From assembly GCF_013401555.1 (NCBI RefSeq), contig NZ_CP058552.1, positions 6,758,001-6,822,000 of the forward strand: a stretch of DNA of 64,000 nucleotides, in the 5' to 3' direction. Source of the stretch: Paenibacillus sp. E222 (lineage in GTDB: Bacteria > Bacillota > Bacilli > Paenibacillales > Paenibacillaceae). The position numbers were made by a program, and so were the translations under genes. The notes beneath the pieces were generated by a model. That model was not told the origin of the DNA, did no database searches, and saw only the letters and a program-made list of their open reading frames with translations. This document shows, piece after piece, positions 51,651-59,644 of the stretch. Each line of letters opens with the position of its first letter. The stretch's first letter is position 1.

Positions 51651-51710
51651 TTGACACTATTATTAGGCCCACTTATAATAAAACCATAACATATGAACAA
51701 TTGCTCATAT
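51651..51710 (+). promoter_or_regulatory. Promoter and ArsR/SmtB-type operator of the CDF gene
   Basis: TTGACA (51651-51656) and TATAAT (51674-51679) are consensus and 17 bases apart. Just after the likely +1, 51691-51710 reads ATATGA-N8-TCATAT with an inner A-C-A-A-T-T-G-C, closely like the operators of CzrA/SmtB metal repressors. Metal would release the repressor. No ArsR-family gene is in the window. The rest of the 51495-51807 gap holds a GCGG…CCGC inverted repeat at 51539-51553. Confidence 0.75.
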
Positions 51711-51807
51711 GTTCATTTATAAAAATTTTATCATTGCCAAGGATCATTATAGTCACAAAAGAAATCAATTACATAACGGAGCACGGCTCCAAAGGAGAGG
51801 ATCTCGT

Positions 51808-52776
51808 ATGTCCGGACATCATCACAGCCACGACCATGGACACAATCATGGTAGTACCAATAACAAGAAAGTACTGTTGTTTTCCTTCATTATTATTACC
51901 GTTTATATGATTGTTGAAGCCGTTGGCGGTTTCATCACCAACAGCTTGGCCCTCATCTCTGATGCAGGTCATATGTTGTCTGATTCCATAGCTTTGGGGA
52001 TTGCCTTGCTGGCGTTCACCTTTGGCGAAAAAGCGGTGAATACAGGCAAAACGTACGGGTACAGACGCTTTGAGATTTTGGCAGCCACGTTAAATGGGGT
52101 CACCTTAATCGCCATCTCACTTTACATCTTTTACGAAGCAATTGGTCGCTTCATCAACCCACCAGAAGTCGCAACAGTCGGTATGTTGATCATCAGCATC
52201 ATTGGACTGCTCATCAATATTTTGGTGGCCTGGATCATGATGCGCGGCAGCGATACAGAGAAAAACTTGAATATGCGCGGAGCTTATCTCCATGTCATCA
52301 GCGATATGCTGGGATCGGTTGGCGCCATTGCTGCGGCTCTGCTCATGATGTTCTTCGGTTGGGGATGGGCCGATCCACTCGCGAGTGTCATTGTTGCTGT
52401 ACTGGTTCTGCGCAGTGGATTCTTTGTTACCAAATCATCTTTGCATATCTTGATGGAAGGTACTCCGGCCAATGTGGATGTGAATGACCTGGTGCAGACT
52501 ATTAAACAAGTCGATGGTGTCAAAGGTGTACACGATGTGCATGTCTGGTCCATTACCAGCAACCTGAACGCACTTACCGCACATATTGTGGTGGACGGAA
52601 CGATGGATGTATACGCATCCGAGGTGCTTGTTCAGAAGATTGAGCACCTGTTAGAGCATAAAGAAATCAAACATGTGACCTTGCAAGTCGAGTCTGAGAA
52701 GCATCTTCACGACACCTCGGTATTATGCACCGTCAAAGGTGACGCACCGGATGCTCATGCGCATCATCATCATTGA
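51808..52776 (+). CDS. czcD: Cation diffusion facilitator (CzcD-like metal exporter)
   Basis: The 322-residue protein has a His-rich N terminus (S-G-H-H-H-S-H-D-H-G-H-N-H-G), six membrane helices with the metal-site pattern D-x-x-H-x-x-x-D in helix 2 (L-I-S-D-A-G-H-M-L-S-D) and H-V-I-S-D in helix 5, and a C-terminal cytoplasmic domain (D-V-H-V-W) ending in a poly-His tail. CDF proteins exchange Zn, Cd or Co for protons. I start at 51808-51810 behind AAAGGAGAGG. Confidence 0.92.
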   Translation: MSGHHHSHDHGHNHGSTNNKKVLLFSFIIITVYMIVEAVGGFITNSLALISDAGHMLSDSIALGIALLAFTFGEKAVNTGKTYGYRRFEILAATLNGVTLIAISLYIFYEAIGRFINPPEVATVGMLIISIIGLLINILVAWIMMRGSDTEKNLNMRGAYLHVISDMLGSVGAIAAALLMMFFGWGWADPLASVIVAVLVLRSGFFVTKSSLHILMEGTPANVDVNDLVQTIKQVDGVKGVHDVHVWSITSNLNALTAHIVVDGTMDVYASEVLVQKIEHLLEHKEIKHVTLQVESEKHLHDTSVLCTVKGDAPDAHAHHHH

Positions 52777-52796
52777 GATTAATAGTTGTAAATAGA

Positions 52797-52840
52797 AACA
52801 GGACTTATTCCCGTTAGAGGAATAGTCCTGTTTTTCATTT
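52797..52840 (+). terminator. Terminator of the CDF gene
   Basis: AACAGGAC/GTCCTGTT stem with an inner ATTCC/GGAAT, followed by TTTTTCATTTT. Confidence 0.85.
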
Positions 52841-52940
52841 TGCACGTAACTTTAATTCCTTTCGGGTGTTATGTAATATAGATGGCAGTATCGAAACAAT
52901 AGACTACAAGTCATCATTATTAAAGGAATATATAATTAGC

Positions 52941-53357
52941 TTATCCATTTAAGTGGATGGCCTGGATATGTTCTCGATCAAAATCAATAATCATAATGTG
53001 ACCTTGTAATACATGGTCTCCACAGGCTATCGTTGCTCCATAGTCCTCTTTACTATCAAATGTGATATCTACTTGATAAACTTCAATTTCATTAAACCAA
53101 TCCTTATGTACTTGTTCACGAAGTTCGTTCTCATAGTAATTTCGAAATACTTCCTCACACTCCGTAAACCAATGCAGATATGACTCTACTACATCAGCAA
53201 TTGCATCTAACTGAATAGTCGCCGATATATAGATTCGGACATCCTTTAAATCTTCATCCTTTATGGATTGCTTAAATATTTGCACTGTATTTTTCAAAAC
53301 ATAACATTTGTACCTCTCATCACTCTCTTCCACGAGCTCAATGAAATCACTTTGCAT
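52941..53357 (-). CDS. Hypothetical acidic protein (138 aa)
   Basis: A soluble acidic protein without known motifs: the N-terminal part is helical (S-D-F-I-E-L-V-E-E-S-D), the middle has W-F-T-E-C-E-E-V-F-R-N-Y-Y, and the C-terminal part is beta-strand (V-D-I-T-F-D-S-K-E-D-Y-G-A-T-I-A-C-G-D). The make-up resembles immunity-type proteins, but I cannot assign a family. Confidence 0.55.
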   Translation of the reverse strand: MQSDFIELVEESDERYKCYVLKNTVQIFKQSIKDEDLKDVRIYISATIQLDAIADVVESYLHWFTECEEVFRNYYENELREQVHKDWFNEIEVYQVDITFDSKEDYGATIACGDHVLQGHIMIIDFDREHIQAIHLNG

Positions 53358-53423
53358 CTTAACCCTCCTTCCATAAAACGACCTGAATGATGCAAGGTAT
53401 TGCTTCTTGAATAGGCACCTATA

Positions 53424-53636
53424 CTATACTTTCTCGTCAATAATATATTTATTATCGCCTTGTTTATTGTTATTTTGTTTTTTAATTTCAGTTCTCAAAT
53501 AATGTACTTCTTTTATTAGATCCTCAAGTCTTTTCGATGTTTTTGATGAATCTATAGCATAGCGTATAACTGCAGCAACGATAAGAAACACAATAAAACA
53601 TAGGATCAACGCTATAAGAGCTCCAAAGAATTCCAT
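53424..53636 (-). CDS. Small membrane protein with coiled-coil tail (70 aa)
   Basis: One membrane helix (about residues 3-28, F-G-A-L-I-A-L-I-L-C-F-I-V-F) and a heptad-like charged tail (K-T-S-K-R-L-E-D-L-I-K-E-V-H-Y-L-R-T-E-I). Similar proteins are common in Bacillales. A decayed second copy lies at 58293-58512 and a remnant at 59484-59560, so the gene has been copied locally. Confidence 0.65.
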   Translation of the reverse strand: MEFFGALIALILCFIVFLIVAAVIRYAIDSSKTSKRLEDLIKEVHYLRTEIKKQNNNKQGDNKYIIDEKV

Positions 53637-53779
53637 CCTGATTTACAACTCCTTACTTATATTAAACTGTAATTGATTAACTGCTATGTTTACATGCATA
53701 TAACGTATTGTCAAACCAAGTGCGACGGAATTACGCTGGAGGATTTGTGAATACCACTATATAGAAAGAGGTAATAATC

Positions 53780-54208
53780 ATGACAAATAGAGCATTTTCC
53801 CCGATTCTTCTGCTCATCCTACTTCTCACAGCCTGTGCTTCAGAAGTTCCTGCTGAAAACCATGACACTGAGGTTATCCTAAGAAAAGAAGCTATACCCA
53901 TAATTACGAATGTTGAGACTAACTATCCCGAAAAAGAAGGTTGGATTGTAATTCCTACAGATATCACAGAGTTAAATGTCACAGTAGAGGCGACCAATGC
54001 GGAAACACTTCTTTTCTGGGCCGTTCCAACAGGAACTAAGACTTGGGGAGAACGAGAACTAATTGGGTATGATGCCAACGAGGACGATGGTTGGAAGATA
54101 ACGTGGGATATTGCGGGTAAGTCTGTGCATCACCACGTGATTGTTCAGGCATTGGGAAGTGATGGGAAGACCATAACCGATAAAACGATAAATATTACGA
54201 ATGAGTAA
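53780..54208 (+). CDS. Lipoprotein of unknown function
   Basis: The 142-residue product has a type II signal peptide with lipobox L-L-T-A-C at residues 15-19 (cysteine 19). The mature region starts with an acidic linker and has a small beta-sandwich-like domain from residue 50 (W-I-V-I-P-T-D-I-T-E-L-N-V-T … T-L-L-F-W-A-V-P-T-G-T). Nothing links it to a known family. A GGAGG-like GAGGTAAT site precedes the ATG. Copy B is at 58655. Confidence 0.75.
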   Translation: MTNRAFSPILLLILLLTACASEVPAENHDTEVILRKEAIPIITNVETNYPEKEGWIVIPTDITELNVTVEATNAETLLFWAVPTGTKTWGERELIGYDANEDDGWKITWDIAGKSVHHHVIVQALGSDGKTITDKTINITNE

Positions 54209-54251
54209 GGTTGATTTAAATCCTTTAATTAACGGAGATATTATCATTAAT

Positions 54252-54298
54252 GGAGGCCCACCCCGATAACTATATCTTAGGTGGGCCTCCATTATTTT
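54252..54298 (+). terminator. Terminator of the lipoprotein gene
   Basis: GGAGGCCCACC at 54252-54262 pairs with GGTGGGCCTCC at 54280-54290, followed by ATTATTTTT. Confidence 0.9.
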
Positions 54299-54319
54299 TG
54301 TATGTAAGTTATCTCTGAA

Positions 54320-54607
54320 CTATTTGATCTTAAAAAGCAGCTTCTCTTTCTTTTGATCAAATTCATATTCGGAAATGATATTTTTTTCTTTTAACTCACC
54401 TAGCTGCAGAAGTTGTTCATGGACATTTATAGGTTGTTTTTTCCTCCGAGAAGATACAACCAAAGCAATAATTGAGAAGGGTATGGCGTACAGCATGCTT
54501 AAAAGTCCCAAGATTGCTGCGCTATCGGGATCTTCTGGCCCTAGTCCGAATATCATTAAAAACGTTAATGTGAATAACAAGATACCGATAATTGACAATA
54601 CTTTCAA
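54320..54607 (-). CDS. Small membrane protein with SHOCT-like C terminus (95 aa)
   Basis: Two membrane helices (about residues 4-20 and 30-52), a basic loop S-S-R-R-K-K-Q and a C-terminal helical hairpin L-L-Q-L-G-E-L-K-E-K-N-I-I-S-E-Y-E-F-D-Q-K-K-E-K-L-L, which fits the short SHOCT motif that serves as an oligomerisation tag on many membrane proteins. It converges with the lipoprotein gene and shares the terminator region. Confidence 0.68.
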   Translation of the reverse strand: MKVLSIIGILLFTLTFLMIFGLGPEDPDSAAILGLLSMLYAIPFSIIALVVSSRRKKQPINVHEQLLQLGELKEKNIISEYEFDQKKEKLLFKIK

Positions 54608-54618
54608 TTTAATTCCTC

Positions 54619-55001
54619 CTATATATTAACTTCGTCCCAATTCATAATGACATATCCAAGTTGAATTATAAGCATAACTAGATAACTTATATTTACAACG
54701 AAACTAAATTTATGATTTTTGGCTAATTTCATATACTCTTCTTTACCTATCCTCCCAGTGTCCAATCTGGATTTAAGTTTCTTGTTCGATACCAATAATA
54801 AATACAACTCAATAATCCCAAACAATCCCCATACTAAAGTGAAAAACAATGACACGGCATTGGCAACCGACAAAAGCATAAGGGAACCTTCATCCAAACC
54901 TTTCTCATTTCCTACCTTAAAGCTTACATTCACGCTTAAGGTCAGAATGACTAGACCAAACCTATGAAACTTAAATATGGTGTGAATTTGGAGCTTCGCA
55001 T
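54619..55001 (-). pseudogene. Three-TM membrane protein gene with a frameshift
   Basis: The natural start is the ATG at 54999-55001 behind GGAAAGGAAG, reading M-R-S-S-K-F-T-P-Y-L-S-F-I-G-L-V and then a stop. One base out, the sequence goes on as I-L-T-L-S-V-N-V-S-F and two more helices to the end at 54619. Adding one T near 54950-54953 gives a continuous helix and 128 codons; the region is 383 bases, one short. The longer open frame that starts at 55077 overlaps the next gene and has no site. Confidence 0.65.
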
Positions 55002-55031
55002 GTGCTCTTCCTTTCCGGCAATCTCCATTTG

Positions 55032-55772
55032 TCACAAAGTTCTTAGATAATCTGTGGTACTCGTTAATTCTGACCATCTGGCTGAGAGGAATATCGCATA
55101 ATTTACTGGGCTGATTCCATAGGTTCCTAGAGAATGACCATCATTGATCTCTACCAGTTTCATATTTCCTTCTTGATCCACGCCAAAATCCATTCCATAT
55201 GCAGCCGGTGCATCCTTAAAATCGCTAATTGCTTTCTCGATAACGCTAGCATTCAACGTTGAATCCCATGCCCCTTTATAGCGCCTGATATCCAGAATTT
55301 CTCCGTAACGTATAAAACAACGCCACTCTGTCTTAAAATCGACAATCTCGGAACACCATATGCCAGTATCCTCGTTCTCCTCCACAAGTCCAATAAAATC
55401 GCTGTATTCTTTCACCACTTTTCCTGCAAACTTTTTGGTAGTATCCTTCGGTTTGATGAACACATTCCAACTTTCTTTATCTTGAAAAAGTTCGTTAATC
55501 GTTGTACTCCACACTTTTCTTCCCAGGTAACCTGCTAAGGCATCTGGATAGTCTATTTCTCCTTGTGCTCTTTCCAATCCTAATTGTTCTATACGCTTTC
55601 TTACATTGCCTATGCCTCCCACTAATAAGCTTTCGGGGCTATAATCCTGGATCTCTCGTAAATCAAAAAATTTAATGGTTTCCCACCCCAATGAACTGAA
55701 GCCTTCATTAGCAATAAACGCATTAACATTATAGAAGTCTCCATTGTTATTAGTTTGTATATAGGCTCTCAT
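55032..55772 (-). CDS. ATP-grasp domain protein
   Basis: The 246-residue protein has ATP-grasp features: V-F-I-K-P-K-D near residue 105, E-Y-S-D-F-I-G-L-V-E for adenine binding, T-E-W-R-C-F-I-R-Y-G, and the metal-binding D-F-G-V-D … K-L-V-E-I-N-D-G-H at the end. It resembles the DUF4343-type ligase-like proteins. I start at 55770-55772, behind GAGGAGGAG. Reaction and substrates unknown. Confidence 0.8.
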   Translation of the reverse strand: MRAYIQTNNNGDFYNVNAFIANEGFSSLGWETIKFFDLREIQDYSPESLLVGGIGNVRKRIEQLGLERAQGEIDYPDALAGYLGRKVWSTTINELFQDKESWNVFIKPKDTTKKFAGKVVKEYSDFIGLVEENEDTGIWCSEIVDFKTEWRCFIRYGEILDIRRYKGAWDSTLNASVIEKAISDFKDAPAAYGMDFGVDQEGNMKLVEINDGHSLGTYGISPVNYAIFLSARWSELTSTTDYLRTL

Positions 55773-55900
55773 CGGATTCTCCTCCTCACTAATTTTCATT
55801 GTTACATAAAATACAGCCAATTCATCGTTGCCTTGTACTTTGCTTTCTCCTAAAATTTCAATAGATATGTTAATGGCTGACCGGCTTAACGTATCCTCAC

Positions 55901-56359
55901 CTAAACATCTGCATCAATTAAATTATAGTCATGATCAAATTTTGCATGAATCCGATGTCCACCGAATAAATCTCCATCTGAATATTCACAGTATATATAG
56001 TTCACTAGAAATGCGATATCCAGTAACGATATGACTCTTTCAAAGTCTTCTGTGGTTACGTCATATTTCCCAGCATCTACATCATCCCAATTTAAATTCT
56101 CATCATCTTCATCGTATTCAGGCCAAAAATCATTTTTATAATCAATTAAATGATGTGCGATCTGTGTCTTAGCCCTGTTTTCAAATTCCTCAGACTGACA
56201 GAATAGTTTTTCTGCTCTATTCATCAATTCATCTACATTAGCACTTTCATTCTCAAGCTTTAAACTGTAATATACTTTCCCTTCCGTATGTTCATATGTA
56301 TTAAATTCCTCGTTATAGATAAACAGACCTATTATTTTACTACTAATTGTCTTTTCCAT
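55901..56359 (-). CDS. DUF2262 family protein
   Basis: The 152-residue acidic protein has the DUF2262 tail D-G-D-L-F-G-G-H-R-I-H after a helical region with T-T-E-D-F-E-R-V-I-S-L-L-D-I, and an acidic stretch E-Y-D-E-D-D-E-N-L-N-W in the middle. Members are small soluble proteins of unknown function, sometimes near toxin or immunity genes. No toxin is adjacent here. Confidence 0.7.
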   Translation of the reverse strand: MEKTISSKIIGLFIYNEEFNTYEHTEGKVYYSLKLENESANVDELMNRAEKLFCQSEEFENRAKTQIAHHLIDYKNDFWPEYDEDDENLNWDDVDAGKYDVTTEDFERVISLLDIAFLVNYIYCEYSDGDLFGGHRIHAKFDHDYNLIDADV

Positions 56360-56455
56360 AGGTGATTACCTCTCTTCTTCATTTTATCTAGATCAATATT
56401 TCATTTCATATTCATGCCCCACCAATATCCTATTTCTATTATCAGATTTTTTCTT

Positions 56456-56758
56456 TCACTTTTGAATGTTGCCATAAAGAATTTGTACATGTGTCGATCC
56501 ATCTTTACTCCGCTGCCATAGGGTAACAAATTGCCCAATCTTGGTTGGCGTCGTTTTGGCGACCCGAAATCGAATGGAGAGAGAATTTAAGGTGAGCACA
56601 TACGCCACGTATTCAGCATTTTGTGCTTCTTCATGTGGTTGTGAGCAAACAAAACCACACCTGTCATAGATAAGTTCTTTACTGGCAAGTAAGTCGCCAT
56701 GAAGCATCTCGGAGGTCGTCCAAGTATTCGGACGATTCAAACTACTTTTGTTATCCAA
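56456..56758 (-). pseudogene. MepB-family protein, C-terminally truncated
   Basis: The 100 residues match the N-terminal part of MepB: L-I-Y-D-R-C-G-F-V-C-S-Q-P, A-E-Y-V-A-Y, R-F-R-V-A-K-T-T-P-T-K-I-G-Q-F-V-T-L-W-Q-R. Normal MepB proteins go on for about 60-70 residues more; here the frame ends shortly after that motif and no other frame resumes. MepB is a member of the S. aureus mepRAB operon with unclear function. The gene is probably dead. Confidence 0.65.
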
Positions 56759-56826
56759 CTTGTGATATCTCCTGTCATGTATAGTCTGAACTAAGGAATT
56801 TGCGATAGCTGTAAAAGTTTGTTAGT

Positions 56827-57690
56827 TCAAAGTTCCTGACATAATCGCTTCCATTCCTGCCATGCCTTCAAATACTCAGGCAGATCATTAGGGTGATGCT
56901 TGTTACTCAGCCCAATTCGGCAATATAGATGGACCAGAGCTTCCTCTATCAATCTGGATTTATCCATTTCCACCTGTTCCAGAAGTTCGAATGCAGCAAA
57001 TAATGTTTCGGTGTTGATATTATCTGGCGAGGAGCTAAAAGCATACAAGAAATCATAGAGGATAGGTCCAACCATTGGAGATGGGTCAATGACGCCGATG
57101 AGTTCATTTTGAGCATATACAAAATTATGAACCCCCGTATCGCCATGCAAAAGAAACTTCTCTTCTTCCTCATGAAACAGTCGATCCACTTTGGATTGGA
57201 CCAGATTATAATCATCTGTCGTTAAAATACTTCCCATATTCATCTTTGCTTCATGAATGCTAATCTGATTGAATTCTTTCCAGGTTCTCTGTGGGAACTC
57301 TATTCTGCCCCATGATTTCGTATCTGAAGAACGCACATATGTATTGAACAGCTCCTTCACCAGACGAGATAACCAGTCTCTTTTTTGTCCCCTGTTAAAA
57401 TGGGTCGTGCCTTCCATATACGTATAAATAAAATAAGTGTTATCCGGATCAGTCAACAAAACTTCAGGCAGTAACGAAGAATTCTTATACGTATTCAAAA
57501 ACTGCTGGGCAATGTGAATCTGTTCAGGTTCATCTGATTTCAGAATATAGTGCTTATTCAGGCTCGTAGTCAACCGATAAACACGTCCAGCTGTGGTACC
57601 TGACAAACTTTGAATTTTAGATATTTCTTCGTTGATATGATGCACCTTGAATAAGTTATTGATCTCATTAATCGTTGGATTAATTAACAT
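56827..57690 (-). CDS. Aminoglycoside-phosphotransferase-fold kinase
   Basis: The 287-residue protein starts at 57688-57690 behind GAGGAGG. The catalytic loop is L-H-G-D-T-G-V-H-N and the metal motif I-G-V-I-D-P-S-P, with proline where D-x-G/D-x-E is usual. The N-lobe has Y-I-L-K-S-D. This is the third APH-fold kinase in the window. The gene lies ten bases after the HAD-III gene. Confidence 0.78.
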   Translation of the reverse strand: MLINPTINEINNLFKVHHINEEISKIQSLSGTTAGRVYRLTTSLNKHYILKSDEPEQIHIAQQFLNTYKNSSLLPEVLLTDPDNTYFIYTYMEGTTHFNRGQKRDWLSRLVKELFNTYVRSSDTKSWGRIEFPQRTWKEFNQISIHEAKMNMGSILTTDDYNLVQSKVDRLFHEEEEKFLLHGDTGVHNFVYAQNELIGVIDPSPMVGPILYDFLYAFSSSPDNINTETLFAAFELLEQVEMDKSRLIEEALVHLYCRIGLSNKHHPNDLPEYLKAWQEWKRLCQEL

Positions 57691-57700
57691 ATGGACCTCC

Positions 57701-58249
57701 TCAATATCTGAATTCCCTTCCATGAATGATCCATTGTACGGCATCCCAAATATCCTCTGCGATATAATCAGGTTCGGTCTCCGTCCATTTGTCTCTGAAT
57801 TTGGTTAATGAAGATTCCCCCCAGCCTGTTCTCACCATGATCTTGGTCGCTCCTACGGCATGGGCAGCAAGCATGTCTGTATCTCCTACATCTCCAATAA
57901 CTATGCATTTGGATAAATCCAGACCGTGTTCCTCTGAGGCCTGTAATAACATTCCGGGTTTAGGCTTTCTGCAACTGCATTCTTGCTCATGCGGACATAT
58001 ATAGGAGTGATCGAATCCATACTCGCGAAATTGCTCTTCAAAATCCTCAACACTTGCTTCTTCACGTGAGATTCGATATTGATTCGTAAAAGCCAGTACC
58101 ATAATTCCTTCTCGTTTCAAACGCATAATTGCTTCTTGAGCATTTGGGTATAATCTGAAATCTCTCGGATGAATAAAATGACCTGTACCACCGATTGTTC
58201 CATCTCTGTCTATAAAAACAGCTTGTACGTTCCCCTGTGGTTTCATCAT
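57701..58249 (-). CDS. HAD-IIIA phosphatase, GmhB-like
   Basis: A 182-residue HAD-III enzyme: motif I D14-R-D16-G-T-I, motif II F-T-N-Q, the zinc-binding loop I-C-P-H-E-Q-E-C-S-C-R-K-P-K-P-G (with the motif III lysine) and motif IV G-D-V-G-D-T-D. The loop and K-P sequence are typical of GmhB, the heptose-1,7-bisphosphate phosphatase. In a Gram-positive this would serve S-layer or exopolysaccharide heptose, or another sugar phosphate. Operon with the APH-type kinase. Confidence 0.85.
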   Translation of the reverse strand: MMKPQGNVQAVFIDRDGTIGGTGHFIHPRDFRLYPNAQEAIMRLKREGIMVLAFTNQYRISREEASVEDFEEQFREYGFDHSYICPHEQECSCRKPKPGMLLQASEEHGLDLSKCIVIGDVGDTDMLAAHAVGATKIMVRTGWGESSLTKFRDKWTETEPDYIAEDIWDAVQWIIHGREFRY

Positions 58250-58292
58250 GGTCTGTTCCTTTCTTAGAAAAATTTCAAGTCGTGTCGTTCAT

Positions 58293-58512
58293 CTATACTT
58301 TCTCATTGATAATATGCTTGCTATCATCTTGCTGCTTATGTTGTTGTTGCTTCTTAATTTCAGTTTTCAGATAGTGTACTTCTTTGATTAATACATCCAG
58401 CTTTTTCGATGTTTTGGATGAATCTATGGCATAACGTATTACTGCAGCAAAGATAAGAACCACAATAAGACTTATAAGTGAGTGATACGATTCAAGTCCA
58501 GAAGAATTCCAT
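58293..58512 (-). pseudogene. Decayed copy of the coiled-coil membrane-protein gene
   Basis: From the stop at 58293-58295 back to about 58465 the frame matches the gene at 53424 (A-A-V-I-R-Y-A-I-D-S-S-K-T-S-K-K-L). The N-terminal helix is scrambled: the ATG at 58510-58512 opens M-E-F-F-W-T and stops, and the region is one base longer than a multiple of three. Confidence 0.75.
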
Positions 58513-58654
58513 ATTGTTGTTCAATTCCTTACTTACATTAAACTGTATTGATTAACTGTTATGTTTACATGCATATAACGTATTGTCAAACCAAGTGCGA
58601 CGGAATTACTCTGAAGGATTTGTGAATACCACTATATAGAAAGAGGTAATAATC

Positions 58655-58930
58655 ATGACAAATAGAGCATTTTTCCCGATTCTTCTGCTCTTCTTTCTTC
58701 TCACAGTAGAGGCCAATAACGCGGAAACACTTCTTTTCTGGGCCGTTCCAACAGGAACTGAGACTTGGGGAGAACGAGAACTAATTGGGTATGATGCCAA
58801 CGAGGACGATGGTTGGAAGATAACGTGGGATATTGCGGGTAAGTCTTTGCATCACCACGTGATTGTTCAGGCATTGGGAAGTGATGGGAAGACCATAACC
58901 GATAAAACGATAAATATTACGAATGAGTAA
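58655..58930 (+). CDS. Truncated second copy of the lipoprotein gene
   Basis: The 91-residue reading is the copy-A lipoprotein (53780) with 51 residues removed in frame. The lipobox cysteine and the acidic linker are lost: M-T-N-R-A-F-F-P-I-L-L-L-F-F-L-L-T runs straight into V-E-A-N-N-A-E-T-L-L-F-W. It could still be secreted or anchored by its hydrophobic start, but loss of the lipidation site suggests decay. Codons and the remaining domain are nearly unchanged. Confidence 0.55.
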   Translation: MTNRAFFPILLLFFLLTVEANNAETLLFWAVPTGTETWGERELIGYDANEDDGWKITWDIAGKSLHHHVIVQALGSDGKTITDKTINITNE

Positions 58931-59022
58931 GGTTGATTTAAATCCTTTAATTAACGAAGATATAATTAATATTGAAGGCCTCCCCCGATAACTATTATCT
59001 TAGGTGAGCCTCCATTATTTTG

Positions 59023-59422
59023 TTACTTAAAGCCTATACTCTCTTTCAAACGGCTAAACATCGTTTTACTTCTTTCTGGAATTCCCCACTGAAGTTCCAA
59101 CAAAATGGGAGGATAATAGATGGGGTTGATCCATGAGTAGTTGTCCAGATTTGATACTGCATTCAAATATGATCGTTGAATATTCAACCTGGTGACCATT
59201 ACTGTATGTAAACCGCTGCTCTTCACCACCATAGATCCCTATCACTTTCTCCGGTTCTATGATAAGTCCTGTCTCTTCCCATGCTTCTCTTACCATCGTT
59301 TGAGCAGGAGTCTCCCCGAGCTCGATTGCTCCAGCGATTAAACCCCAGTTGGTTTCATTATGTTTACGACCTAACAATATCTCTCCTTGTTTATTTCAGA
59401 TAACCCCAGCCACACCCGGCAT
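59023..59422 (-). pseudogene. Degraded NUDIX hydrolase gene
   Basis: From the ATG at 59420-59422 the frame reads M-P-G-V-A-G-V-I then TGA, then continues N-K-Q-G-E-I-L-L-G-R-K and a full Nudix box (A-G-A-I-E-L-G-E … R-E-A-W-E-E-T-G-L). The C-terminal part moves to another frame that ends at 59023 with E-R-S-K-T-M-F-S-R-L-K-E-S. The N terminus of the family also seems lost. At least one stop and one frameshift are present. Confidence 0.68.
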
Positions 59423-59483
59423 TCCAAGAGAATTTTAAGTTGTTAAGCTACACTATATCTTTCGGGCCCAATTTATAATTTTT

Positions 59484-59560
59484 TTTCTAAACTTTCTCAT
59501 TAATGATATGTTTTTGTTCTCTTACTTATGGTTACTCCTTTTTCTTATTTCAATTTCTAA
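59484..59560 (-). repeat. Third, heavily decayed remnant of the coiled-coil membrane gene
   Basis: The sequence A-A-A-C-T-T-T-C-T-C-A-T-T-A-A-T-G-A-T-A-T-G and a later T-C-T-T-A-T-T-T-C-A-A-T-T-T-C match the 3' ends of the genes at 53424 and 58293, with other parts missing. No reading frame survives. Confidence 0.5.
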
Positions 59561-59589
59561 AGAAACCTCCTAAAATTTTTCAATTTTAC

Positions 59590-59620
59590 TGTAACATTAT
59601 TTGACTTGACCCGTTGTCTA
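59590..59620 (+). promoter_or_regulatory. Putative ECF-type autoregulated promoter
   Basis: TGTAAC (59590-59595) and CGTTGTCTA starting at 59612 are 16 bases apart, close to ECF consensus and 25-30 bases before the ribosome site of the sigma gene, as expected for autoregulation. Confidence 0.5.
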
Positions 59621-59644
59621 AAGAGAAGGAGGAGGAAACTTGAA

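Larger units (their letters stand above)
53424..54298. repeat. Duplicated segment, copy A
   Basis: About 870 bases covering the coiled-coil membrane gene, the divergent intergenic region, the lipoprotein gene and its terminator are repeated at 58293-59022 (copy B) with high identity in the intergenic part and in the last third of the lipoprotein gene. Copy A is intact; copy B has a 153-base deletion and frameshifts. Confidence 0.8.

Noticed and set aside
51709..51807. N-terminal extension of the CDF protein to an ATG at 51709
   Set aside because: It starts inside the operator, lacks a ribosome site, and the His-rich N terminus at 51808 follows AAAGGAGAGG.
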